Assembly: GCF_009730915.1 (NCBI RefSeq) | Contig: NC_052477.1 | Coordinates: forward strand, 744,001 to 808,000 | Length of the DNA stretch: 64,000 nucleotides | Direction: 5' to 3' | Source of the DNA: Dioscorea cayenensis subsp. rotundata | Lineage: Eukaryota; Streptophyta; Magnoliopsida; Dioscoreales; Dioscoreaceae | Shown: one piece after another, positions 53,248-63,837 of the stretch | Numbering within the stretch: position 1 is the stretch's first letter | Layout of the letters: each line of letters begins with the position of its first letter | Program-made: the position numbers and the translations under genes | Notes under the pieces: model-generated | Told to the model about the DNA's origin: nothing | What the model saw: only the letters and a program-made list of their open reading frames with translations | The model's database searches: none

Positions 53248-56200
53248 TCATATAGCACCAGCCTCATGAGTTCAAGTTTCTGTTAGATTAGAACCAATGT
53301 TTCTTTTTTTTTTTTGTGCTTTTCTTTTGTCTTGTGCCTTAAATTTGTGTGTATAAATGATAAATCTTGAGAATAAAGAATGGAAGGTTTTGTTCTCTTG
53401 TTCAAATCACAAGTTTTCAATAGAAATATATGGATTGTGCCACATATTTGGAATATAACTGCAATTGAACTATAAGTTGAACATGCTATCAGAAATGCCC
53501 GGGGCAACACTGTCAGTGAAAAGGAAATGACCAGAAAATAAGACATTCTTGATTTAGTTTGAATGACAGCAAAGTTTCACATCCAAGTGACCTTAAATTA
53601 CTGTACATTTTTCCCATCTGATTTGATGTCTGTATTTTTCATTCACTTTCAGTTACTGTTCATCCTGCCATCAATAAGTTCAAGTTGAGATTCCCAATTT
53701 TCTGTTTTTCCATAATAAATTGAAGGAATTTTCTCAAACATCAAATCTGACTTCCACTCAAGATTTCATTTACTCTCAAAGTATATGATCTGCAACAAAG
53801 CAAAACTTGAAAGACAGATTGAAGATCTTGTGGTCTGGAAAATCACAGTGCATCAAAGACAAGTGACCAAACTTTACTAGATTGGATGAGATCTCAGACA
53901 AATGCACATTCAATCAACACACTTGCAAACCACTCAGTTTTGAAGCACAATTCAGTGTGCAAATCAATTAGCCTAAATGATTCTGTTTGTACAATTCTGG
54001 TCCATCTTTTCTTAAATTTAATGCAAGTTTGAAGAAACTAAAGTGTCTGCAGCTCATCAACACAGACAAAACACTGACTTAGACTTGCAACTAATTAAAC
54101 ACCAACCACCCATCATTGAGTCACATAACAAAGTACAATATTTGTTGCTGCAATCCATATATGTAAACAGAATAAACATTGATGTCTATAAGGTTTAACA
54201 ACTTTGTCTATTTCTTGTCATCTGATTCCGGCACCTACTAAAGATCTCATTTTTTATTTTCTCATGCGCTGTAGCATGGAATCATTATCTCAATATACCT
54301 ATGCCTTTATTCTTTATAAGCTTAGATTTAAACTGCACGACACGAACATCATTTATATTAGACTCATTGCCAATAGATTAAGAGTTTTTCAGCTTAAAGA
54401 TCTCATTTATCTTATCAATAATTTTTTTATAAAAAATGACAAGCACCAAATCAAAGAATAGATAAATTCAGAGATGCACCAATATACAGTGGCTTGAATG
54501 ACCACATAAAGATAAACCCCTTATTATAATGTCAATCTTGGAAGAAAGGAAAAGAAGTATTATTCACACAAACTCTCGCAGGGACCAAGTGCAATACGAG
54601 TTAGGAGACTCAAATTCGAGACCTCTCAATCACATTATACAGTAATTTACCGCTGGGCTAATGTATATCAAAACATTGGAAAAAAAAAAGGTAAATTAAA
54701 GAAAATTGCAAAAATAGAATTTTTCATGAGAGAATCTTGCTATACATGGGAAGGCAGAACAGTGAAGTGCACTAGTGAGGGAGAGGTCAGATTAGAGGGT
54801 CAACTTTCAGTGTCCGAATAGTAACGGAATAAATCCAGGGATACTTTAGGAAAAAGGTGGGCCCCGGCGCCGTGATCTCACCTTCACTCGCACATTCACA
54901 TTCACATTCACGCTCCCCCGCTTTTCGCGCGCGCATCTGGACATGGAAAAAAAAAAAGGACCAGAGACTGGGACCCGACCGCAGCATCCGGACCGTACGA
55001 TCGTGGTGGTAAAGGAAGGGTCCCATTTGTGGGTCAGGTTTTCGGGTGAAGGACAGATACAGAAGAGAGGTCGCTGTCAACTTGTCAAGCGAGTGAGACT
55101 TGTCTGACACGTCAGCGTGGGAGATTGAACAGCGTGGCACGTCGGATGGGGGACACGGTGGCAGTGTGGGATTGGGATGTCGCTTTCGATGTCGCTGACG
55201 TGTCGACATGTCGATGTGTCATGGGACACGTACACACACAGAGACACACACGGGGGAGATTCGCTTGTTTTTCTCTCATAACTTTGATTGATGGACTGAT
55301 GTTTCTATGTTTGCGCCAGTGTGGGTCCCACACCGTTGTTGATGTTGTTCTTGATTTGACACGTGGATTATTTTTATTTGGCCATTTGCTGTCAAATCTC
55401 TTTCAGGGTACGAAGGATGAAGTTATTAAGGTTTAATGGATGGATTCTTCTTTTTGGTGATCCATCTCACAAAAAAAAAAAAGATGTTAATGGGCCTTAA
55501 TTGGGCTGGAAATTCAAGATTGTGCTTCAAGGCCTAAAGCAGTAGAGAATGAGATAGAGAAACAAATGGGTACAGTATCCTCAATAATGTTCAATCAAGA
55601 TATCTGGTGACGGTTATGATTAATTCAATTACTGAACGATTATGATCTACGGCTCATATTAACATACTGTGCTTTTTACTTTTCACTGGTACCTCAGTTC
55701 AAAAGGGTTGTTCTGCTGTAATTAATAAAGTTAGTTAAAATAATAATAATAGTATAATAATAATAATAATAATAATAATACACTTTTCTGTTCAAAACAC
55801 ATGAGTTGGTCTCTTCCTCTTGATATATTGTAATTAATATTAAGCTTAAAACATAAGGCATGCTAAATTTCAATGAACTAAATATTTTTTAAAAATTAAA
55901 ATTTATATTTAGTCTTTAAACCCTTGCTTTTTGGTGTGGATACATTTAACTTCTCACCGTTTGTTTTTGGCTTTTCCAAAATTTTTAATAATTTATATAA
56001 TTTTCTTTTTTATTTTTTCTATTTATTCCAACAAATTTTGTTTACTAATGTTAAGAAAATCTCTCATTTTGTTTTGTTGGAGGGTTAATTTTCATTATAA
56101 AACAATTTAAACCAAACCTTCAATCAAAATTACTATTTAATTCAATTTTTAGGTTTTTTATTTAGAAAAAATAAAATAAAATGCCAACTCTTTGGTTATT

Positions 56201-56872
56201 ATCGATATAATTAAACTCCAAACTCCTTGTGCATATCCCTTAAAAGGGCACTTGCTGTCTATTTAAAAAAAAAATAGTTAAAGAAATTTTTTTTTTATGA
56301 AAAAATGGATAAACTACTTCCATTAAACTAAAAAAAAGTACAAAACATCCCACTAGACAACAGAGTGGGAACAAAAGTTATCAGCATCATATCACTAGAT
56401 GTATTATAACATCTGAAAAACAAAATAAAAATACTAAATAAAACAGGGGCAAAACAAAGAAGACTTCCCCAAACCAGAATCATAGTTAAACAACTTAAAC
56501 CAAAATTTTTAAAAATTTTTTAAAATAATCATACACAGGAATAAAAATTAATGGAGAAATTATAGATATTCTAATGTTTATTATAAAAACATTAACTCCA
56601 AACTCTTTGAACATATCTAAATAAAAAGAGACTTGTTGTCTACTTTTTTTTAAAAAAATAGTTAAACAAATTAAACCAATTTTTTTTTTTTAATTTTTTA
56701 ATTTTTTTTAAATTAATTATACATAGGAATACAAATTAATAGAGAAATTATAGATATTTTGTGCTTATTATAAAAAACATTAACTAATTAAATCATTTAT
56801 AAAATAAAAAATCAAATAACGAGGGAAATCAGAACACTTTCCCTCGCATTCTCAGGAAACAAGCTAAGCTCC
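53248..56872. other. Intergenic region downstream of the kelch gene
   Basis: It contains the kelch 3' flank, a transposon-like patch around 54580-54670, and a GC-richer stretch at 54780-55440 with several ACGT-core words. An (AAT)n microsatellite lies at about 55739-55782. AT-rich DNA with a degraded direct duplication follows (about 56150-56530 against 56530-56810, sharing ATTAACTCCAAACTC and ATAGAGAAATTATAGATATT-type words). I see no gene. Confidence 0.55.
56820..56846 (+). promoter_or_regulatory. Short perfect hairpin upstream of the 56873 ATG
   Basis: CGAGGGAAA and TTTCCCTCG form a 9-bp perfect inverted repeat around a 9-base loop, 26 bp before the ATG. If transcribed it would be a leader hairpin. 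Confidence 0.45.
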
Positions 56873-57235
56873 ATGGCAGGAGGATTTCTCCAATCTTCAT
56901 CTCAGTGGTCGCCACTTCCATCTCCGGCTTCCGGTGAGCTTTGATCTCTTTTTTCTCGCCATTTTTTTTATCTGAAAACCCTAAATAGATGGTTGATATG
57001 AGCAAGTGATGGTCATTGATTGGCCGGTTGAATTCTTGAATCCCTACTCCATATTTTCTCTGTTTTGATGTTTTGTTGTCTTCTCATATTTCTTCCTTTG
57101 ATTTCATCATAATTGTTGATATGATTATTGGTTTTTCACAAAATTGATGTTATTAATTGTGGTTAATTATGCAAAAGCTTTAATTTTTGATGTGTTTGAG
57201 ATATGATGAAAAAACCCTAGATTGTTGATATTTTG

Positions 57236-57893
57236 ACTAACAATTTCTTGTAGCAATGCGCTTGAGATTTTTTGACATGAGTAGAAGAAGATTTAGAAAT
57301 GTAGAGAGAATAGCAATCACATGTTTGCCCTAATTCTTCTGAAAAGCAAAACTATGGCAATTTGTTGAATGTGGTTTATTTATATGCAGCAAGAAGTATG
57401 GGTATTGAATTGAGGCAGCAGTTTAAAAAGATTTCATTTTTCGATGAATAGTAGTGAATAAGTATTTCATTGATTGATATAATATAGTATGAGGGTTTTG
57501 ACTAACAATTTCTTATAGCAATGTGCTTGAGATTGGTTGATATAAGTAGAAGAAGATTTAGAAATATAGAGAGAATATCAATCATATGTAATTCTTCTGA
57601 AAAGCAAAACTATGGCAATTTGTTGAATGTGGTTTATTTATGTGCAGCAAGAAGTATGGGTATCAAATTGAGGCATCAGTTTAAAAAGATTTCATTTTTC
57701 GATGAATAGTAGTGAATAAGTATTTCATTGATTGATATAATATAGTATGAGAGTTTTGAGTAAAAATTTCTTATAGCAATGTGCTTGAGATTGGTTGATA
57801 TAAGTAGAAGTAGAATTAGAAATCTAGAGGGCAGATCAATCACATGTTTGCCCCAATTCCTCTGAAAACCAAAACTATGGTAATTTGTTGAAT
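57236..57893 (+). repeat. Tandem repeat of a 258-265 bp exon-like unit
   Basis: Units start at about 57236, 57501 and 57759. They share TTTCTTATAGCAATGTGCTTG-like starts, AGTAGAAGAAGATTTAGAAAT, GAAAAGCAAAACTATGGCAA and CATTTTTCGATGAATAGTAG in order. Unit 2 lacks 7 bases present in units 1 and 3, which gives unit 2 an open frame of 62 codons (57521-57709). Unit 3 is interrupted at about 57893 by the inverted-repeat element and resumes at about 59645. Confidence 0.9.
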
Positions 57894-59636
57894 CAGTCTG
57901 TTACTGTAGCAACTTTATAAAGCCCAACACTGCAGTACGTTACTGTAGCAGCCCGAAAAATGGTTTCTTTTGAAAAGCCTCAGTCTTTGTCTTCCATTTC
58001 CCATTTCTTGCCTTGTTGGAAACCCTAGCCTTCTCATTTTCTTGCTTGTGATGGTAGGTAAGTATATTTTTTTGTTCTCATTTATCTTCATTTTGTGTTC
58101 TTGTTCATAACCCTAGAGTAACTTAGGCCTTGTGTTCTTCTTGTTTCCTCTCTTGTTTCCATTAGATTAATAGAAGTAGAGAGGATGAGAAGAGAAGATG
58201 GCAAGGTGAGTGGGCTATCCGAATTTCCTTTTTATCTATTTCGACTTTTTCATCATATATTTGCTTGATGTGGTGTTGTTTTGATGTGATCTATTATATT
58301 GAAATTTTGGTTAGCTTGTGATGGATTATCGTAATATGTTTGAATGAGAGATTTTCAAGAATTTATTTGATGGTTCTATTGAAGTTCAAGGCTTGTATAT
58401 ATTGACTAATTATTATTCTAATTGCCAACTCATTGTGTTTTGCATAGCCCACTTGATAATTGTTGTATATTGTTGATGAGGTATGTAAATTGGTCATGTT
58501 CTTGACTTGTGTGGAATTCATGGAGTGGAATTTGGGTGATGCATACAAGGTGTTTGATATAATGCTTGTAAGGACAATATGCAAATCATGACCAATTGAC
58601 AATATAACAATCATGACCAATTGTTACATTCATTTCATAAACATAACTCCCTCACATAATCAAATTTCACTTGCCAACATGCATAGACTTATAATCTACA
58701 TCCATAAATAAACAAACACACGCTCTTCACAATTCTAAGAGTATTTTCCATTTCCAAAGTAGATGTAAAGAAAATAATATCTTATTTCACCAATGCACCA
58801 ATCTATAATAACAATTTCACACACATCTCTTATAAGCATAAATACCCATGTCATTAACATTAATATACAAAATCTCACACATAGTACCATCTCCAACAAT
58901 CCATAAACTCATACCATCAATATCTAATAATCAATTGGTCATGATTTGCATATTGTCCTTACAAGCATTATATCAAACACCTTGTATGCATCACCCAAAT
59001 TCCACTCCATGAATTCCACACAAGTCAAGAACATGACCAATTTACATACCTCATCAACAATATACAACAATTATCAAGTGGGCTATGCAAAACACAATGA
59101 GTTGGCAATTAGAATAATAATGAGTCAACATATACAAGCCTTGAACTTCAATAGAACCATCAAATAAATTCTTGAAAATCTCTCATTCAAACATATTACG
59201 ATAATCCATCACAAGCTAACCAAAATTTCAATATAATAGATCACATCAAAACGACACCACATCAAGCAAATATATGATGAAAAAGTCGAAATAGATAAAA
59301 AGGAAATTCGGATAGCCCACTCACCTTGCCATCTTCTCTTCTCATCCTCTCTACTTCTATTAATCTAATGGAAACAAGAGAGGAAACAAGAAGAACACAA
59401 GGCCTAAGTTACTCTAGGGTTATGAACAAGAACACAAAATAAAGATAAATGAGAACAAAAAAATATACTTACCTACCATCACAAGCAAGAAAATGAGAAG
59501 GCTAGGGTTTCCAACAAGGCAAGAAATGGGAAATGGAAGACAAAGACTGAGGCCTTTCAAAAGAAACCATTTTTCGGGCTGCTACAGTACCGTGCTACAG
59601 TGTTGGACTTTATAAAGTTGCTACAGTAACAGACTG
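57894..59636. mobile_element. Large inverted-repeat (fold-back) element, 706-bp arms
   Basis: The left arm 57894-58599 and right arm 58931-59636 are reverse complements with only scattered mismatches, separated by 331 bp. The outer ends are CAGTCTGTTACTGTAGC and its complement. The inner ends are GACCAATTGA and TCAATTGGTC. It lies inside the third copy of the 258-bp tandem repeat, so it is an insertion. The outer sequence may extend a few bases to TGTT/AACA, as in LTR termini. It has no obvious coding capacity. Transcripts crossing it would form a hairpin of about 700 bp. Confidence 0.88.
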
Positions 59637-60447
59637 GGTTATAACAGTTTATTTATATGCAGCAAGAAGTATGGATATTGAATGGAGGCAGCAGTTTAAA
59701 AAGATTTCATTTTTCGATGAAGAGAATTGTATTGAGTAGGTATTTCATTGATTGTTATATTATAGCATAAGAGTATAGACATATTTATATATAAGTATTC
59801 TACTTGTGTTAGTAAACTATAGTCAAGAATATTCTAATTATATTAAAACAATTATGTTCTAACAATATACAATCTAACCTCCTAAAAATAAACATAAATT
59901 TTCTTAGTGTATTGTATGATATGATCTCGTCAAGCTCATGGGTGAAAAAAACTGTGAGCTTGTTACAAAGTGTTTCTTGCCTAGTGAGTTCTTGTTTTTC
60001 TTTGTTTGTTGTGCCATTTTTGCCAGTTAATCCATTTTTGCAAGGAAATCAAGACCGAGAAATCTCAAAGAGATGATGATGAGCAACTTGGTTTTATAAG
60101 AACTTTTGTCATCTATCCAGATGAAGACTCCTAAATGAAAGCAAGTTTTTGTTGTTAATTTAACCATGTTTTTTTAGTAACCTTCTTTTGTCAGTTGAAC
60201 CCTTCAACAGATATACAAAAGAAAAAGAATTATCAGGCAAAACCAAGTGCAACAGAAATCTGATTGAACTCTTCAGTATAGAAAACTTTTGTTATCAGAT
60301 TCAATGGCCTGCCTATATACATTAGTAAGTCAAATTAAAGACTTTAGAAAGACAAGAATAACAGAAAAAAAAAGGAACATCCTCTGAAGATCAAATAAGA
60401 GATGGCTTTATTGATAGAGATCCCCAAGAACAAAACAAGACTGGTTG

Positions 60448-63048
60448 TTACCGTCCTCTAGGATTAACGAGCTGAGAAAATACTTCATTGGAGCTCTCAT
60501 CTGATTCACCACTCACCTCACTCCCTGCTCCAATGCTTCCATTGAGAGTGTGACTTCCTTTCCGGCCATGGCCTGAACCAGCAGGGTTCTCAGAGATATC
60601 CATGTCCACTGGCTTCCCGCTGTCAGCTGCCTCTTGTAACTGCAATGCAAACTCTAGATTCCACAACACATCCCCCATTGTTGGCCTCTCGACACTAGAA
60701 TCAGACAAACACTTCTCTGCAGTCTCTGCATACTTCTTCAAACACTCTGGGTTTATCTTTCCTTTCAGTGCTGGATCAATTATGTCACCTAGAGTACCTT
60801 TCCTTTGGTTCGACATTGCCCAATCTGCAAGACTCACTTGTTCCTTGGATAAGCTTGGATTAAGCGCTGGCCGAGCACATAAAACTTCGAAAAGAACCAC
60901 ACCAAAAGAGTAAACATCAGACTTGTCTGTGAGTTGCTGTCTTCTGAAGTACTCAGGATCCAAATACCCAAAACTCCCCTTCACAACCGTGCTCACATGT
61001 GTCTGGTTCATCATTGGTCCCGTTTTTGATAAGCCAAAATCCGACACTTTCGCTACAAAGTTCTCATCTAAGAGAATGTTCGTCGTCTTGACATCTCTGT
61101 GAATTATGGTGTATTTTGCTCCTGTGTGCAGGTAATGCAGACCTCTTGCAGCTCCAATGCAAATCTCCAACCTCTGCTTCCAAGACAATGGAGGCTTATT
61201 AGTTTTATACAAGTGTTCCCTCAGTGTTCCATAAGCCATGTAGTCATAAACCAAGATCATCTCATCATCTTCTTCACAGTATCCAATCAAGGACACCAAA
61301 TGCTTGTGCCTTAGCTTTGATAGCATTTCAATCTCTGTCTGAAACTCATGCACACCTTGCTCAGATTGAGGGTTGGATCTTTTGATGGCCACCTTTGTTG
61401 AGCCATCGACAACTCCTTTGTAAACTTTACCAAAGCCTCCAACCCCGATGACAAGGGATTCATCGAAGTTCCTCGTGCCGTGCTTGATCTCCGGCAATGA
61501 GAAATGCCGGCAGAGGCCGGCTGCAGCAAGACTAGATAGGTGGCTACTGGCATTGCTTCTGCCGGAGATGGTAGACTTACTTGCAGATGTATGAGAATTG
61601 CCATAAAGTGGTAGCCAACCGGAGGCTCCATCAGATCCAGCTCTTTCGACCTTCCTTTTTCTTCGATACACAACAATACAAACTGCAAAGAACAACCCGG
61701 CAGCAGCAGCACCACCAGCTGCGCCACCAATAACAGTGGCCTTCTTGCTGGATTTACCTGCAAAGCTAGCTGGAGAATCTAACTCATCCTCCATCATCAT
61801 TGAGGACGGCTCCGGATTCGGTCCTGCTAAATTTCCATCATTAGTACTCATCTTGAACACCTCCAATCCATTTAGTATTGAGTTCATGTACTCCGGCCTC
61901 GCCGCCACATTCGGGTGCAGCGCCACCCACATCTCATCATCTCCATCAGTATCACTGACAAACACTGCATAGTCTTTATATATCGGCACACCTTCCGCTG
62001 AAGTCCAAGCAATAACATCTGCCGCTGTCTCCGCTGTCTGGTTATTCAAATATATGTCGAAAACTCTCTGGTTCACTTTCTGCATTACTATCTCACAGAA
62101 ATGGAGTCTCACAACATAAGTGAAGTTCCCGTCTACTTGAAAAACCCAAGTGAGATTGAAGTTTTTGTTGATCTCTGGGTCTGGTCCCATGGACCTTGCT
62201 GTCTGGTAAACGCTCACCGGAGCAATATACTCCGGCAAGCTTGATGGATATTCTATATTCAGCCCCTTATCAGCCGAAGTTGTCACACCAAGAGCGGCAC
62301 CATATAAATACGGTGAATCATCGTACCATATACGGCTGAGCTCAGAGTCATTGGTCGCCGGAATATACTGCCCACCAACGTTCAACCGGTACATAGTTTG
62401 CATTGCAGAGACACCAACTTCAATGGTTTGGTCAGAATAACCAACCATATTCACTGGTTCACTGAACACATCAGGCATTGAGATTATCTCAATTCCATTA
62501 ATGAAAGCATATGAGTTACGGTGATTAGTATCCGGTGAGAAGACAAGACTCAAGATGCCATCTGCTGATGATGCAACAGAGAATTCCTTAATAATGTAGG
62601 CTTGTGTAAGCGCCTTTGCCGTCAACGCCGTGCTAAAATTCTTCAAGAAGGTAAGACCATCAGGTGTGGTGACGGAGAAGAACGCATCATCGGGGTTGAG
62701 ATTATTGTAAGATGCAGGATAAAAGTAAAGACGAATCCAATGCCGACCGGTTTTCGACACGGGAAAATTGTAGGTGGCATTTGCGCTGAATACTCTTCCA
62801 GTCATATAAGGTACTGGTGATGGAAGTGAAGGATCTTGGAAGAGTGCGGTGGCGGAGGTTGAGTTAGCAGAGGTGAGAATTTTGTCGGTTAAAGACGACT
62901 CACCGGACCATGCTCTGCCGTCGGCATCTGCAGCATTGTTTGGTGAGCCACAGCTTAGAAGAATGGAATCAGAAGGCTTGAAACCATTAATGAAGGAGAA
63001 GAAAAGAAAGGTAAAGAAGAATGAGAAGAAGAAGGTGGAGGATTTCAT
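60448..63048 (-). CDS. FER: FERONIA-like receptor kinase (CrRLK1L family)
   Basis: Plasma-membrane receptor-like kinase, 866 aa in a single coding exon, typical of this family. Residues 1-22 are a signal peptide. About 28-400 form the two malectin-like domains (LLSCGSPNNAADADGRAW, YMTGRVFSANATYNF, YLNNQTAETAADVIAW, NGLEVFKM). A membrane helix lies at 437-461, followed by YRRKRK. The kinase domain is about 530-805 with glycine loop GVGGFGKV (535 on), K556 in VAIK, D652 in HRDVKTTN and D670 in DFGLS, so it should be catalytically competent. The tail ends VFSQLVNPRGR, as in FERONIA. Similarity to FERONIA is stronger than to THESEUS1 or HERK1. ANXUR-type paralogues cannot be excluded. Known relatives bind RALF peptides with LLG co-receptors and control growth, wall integrity and fertilisation. 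The start at 63048 is supported by the signal peptide. Confidence 0.95.
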   Translation of the reverse strand: MKSSTFFFSFFFTFLFFSFINGFKPSDSILLSCGSPNNAADADGRAWSGESSLTDKILTSANSTSATALFQDPSLPSPVPYMTGRVFSANATYNFPVSKTGRHWIRLYFYPASYNNLNPDDAFFSVTTPDGLTFLKNFSTALTAKALTQAYIIKEFSVASSADGILSLVFSPDTNHRNSYAFINGIEIISMPDVFSEPVNMVGYSDQTIEVGVSAMQTMYRLNVGGQYIPATNDSELSRIWYDDSPYLYGAALGVTTSADKGLNIEYPSSLPEYIAPVSVYQTARSMGPDPEINKNFNLTWVFQVDGNFTYVVRLHFCEIVMQKVNQRVFDIYLNNQTAETAADVIAWTSAEGVPIYKDYAVFVSDTDGDDEMWVALHPNVAARPEYMNSILNGLEVFKMSTNDGNLAGPNPEPSSMMMEDELDSPASFAGKSSKKATVIGGAAGGAAAAGLFFAVCIVVYRRKRKVERAGSDGASGWLPLYGNSHTSASKSTISGRSNASSHLSSLAAAGLCRHFSLPEIKHGTRNFDESLVIGVGGFGKVYKGVVDGSTKVAIKRSNPQSEQGVHEFQTEIEMLSKLRHKHLVSLIGYCEEDDEMILVYDYMAYGTLREHLYKTNKPPLSWKQRLEICIGAARGLHYLHTGAKYTIIHRDVKTTNILLDENFVAKVSDFGLSKTGPMMNQTHVSTVVKGSFGYLDPEYFRRQQLTDKSDVYSFGVVLFEVLCARPALNPSLSKEQVSLADWAMSNQRKGTLGDIIDPALKGKINPECLKKYAETAEKCLSDSSVERPTMGDVLWNLEFALQLQEAADSGKPVDMDISENPAGSGHGRKGSHTLNGSIGAGSEVSGESDESSNEVFSQLVNPRGR

Positions 63049-63099
63049 GGCGTACAGGAAAACACAAAAGGTTTCAGAGATGATGTTCTCCTGTACGCC
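63049..63099 (-). promoter_or_regulatory. 15-bp hairpin immediately before the FERONIA-like start codon
   Basis: The arms 63049-63063 and 63085-63099 are inverted repeats. In the minus-strand RNA, GGCGUACAGGAGAAC pairs with GUUUUCCUGUACGCC along all 15 positions (one G-U pair) around a 21-base loop. The 3' arm ends at the base before AUG. A stem this stable at the initiation site could slow ribosome scanning or start selection. Confidence 0.6.
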
Positions 63100-63837
63100 A
63101 AAAGGAGAGGGGAGTTTGGGGATAGAGAAGGGATGGGAGGAGAAGTCTAGGCCATGGTTGAGGGGAGGAAGGAGGAGAGGGGAGAGCAGAGGAGCTCTGG
63201 TTTGGAAGGAGATTTCTCTCTCTAGTTTTGAATGAGGGAAAAGGAGAGTTACTTGGGATGGTTGGAAGGGGAGGAAGAAACGGACAAGGTTCGGTTATTG
63301 ATTGGTGGCGGGAAGGCGTTTGTTTAGGTAGGAATGTGCTAATTTGGTGGGTGCTTGGACTTGGACCTCACACAACCTTGTTATGGATTTTTTTCTCAAA
63401 AAGATTGATAATATTTTCATATGAAAATTTCTATTTTGTAAATTATTAAAGGTGAATCACACAAATAAATAGTCACTAAATTATTTGGATATTTCTATTT
63501 TGATTATTGAACTTTAAAAAATTCTATTTGAGTTACTAAATTATAAGTTTGCTTTTAATTAAGTCATTAAAATTCAGTGACTCTAAATAATTGATGCATC
63601 TCTTTATCTGTCTGTTTTTTTTACTATCTCTTAAATGAGGGTGTTTGTTGTCTATTAATTAAAAAAAAATAATTATTATTGATATGAATGATTGGACTTA
63701 AAAGAGAAAGAGGAGAGAGAAATAATATTTATTAACCATTGACTTGAATGTATATATAAACTACTGATAATTAGTTAACAAAGGATATTTTCTCTGGTTC
63801 TAATTCTGTTGATGTGCCTAAAACACTTTTTTTTTTT
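63100..63837. other. Leader/promoter side of the FERONIA-like gene and intergenic DNA
   Basis: About 63100-63240 on the minus strand is pyrimidine-rich (CTCTCC/TTCC runs), as is usual for a leader. Beyond about 63370 it is AT-rich. The + ORFs at 62849-63449 are shadows or composition artefacts. I see no other gene. Confidence 0.5.

Larger units (their letters stand above)
56873..60125 (+). other. Unrecognised gene or gene relic with a repeated exon-like segment
   Basis: A convincing first coding exon sits at 56873-56934: ATG in a good context, encoding MAGGFLQSSSQWSPLPSPAS, ending at CCG before GTGAGC. Possible later exons follow acceptors with branch-like CTAAC and pyrimidine runs, for example TTTCTTGTAG near 57254. 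That exon-like segment reads RLRFFDMSRRRFRNVER and, further on, RSMGIELRQQFKKISFFDE. It recurs at about 57501 and 57759. After the inverted-repeat insertion a last partial copy reads MDIEWRQQFKKISFFDEENCIE (59660-59740). A terminal segment follows CCAG near 60026 (open to TAA at about 60132 in one frame). I could not join these into one uninterrupted product, and I do not recognise the protein. It may be a small divergent gene, or a pseudogene broken by duplication and insertion. Confidence 0.35.

Noticed and set aside
54204..54461. 85-codon + ORF downstream of the kelch gene
   Set aside because: The composition and the AAAGATCTCATTT/AATAGATTAAGAGTTT words look like old transposon DNA; no start context or splice partners.
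58363..59167. Two matching ORFs, 58363-58620 (-) and 58946-59167 (+)
   Set aside because: They are the same sequence in the two arms of the inverted repeat, begin at alternative or chance starts, and resemble no protein; they support the repeat, not a gene.
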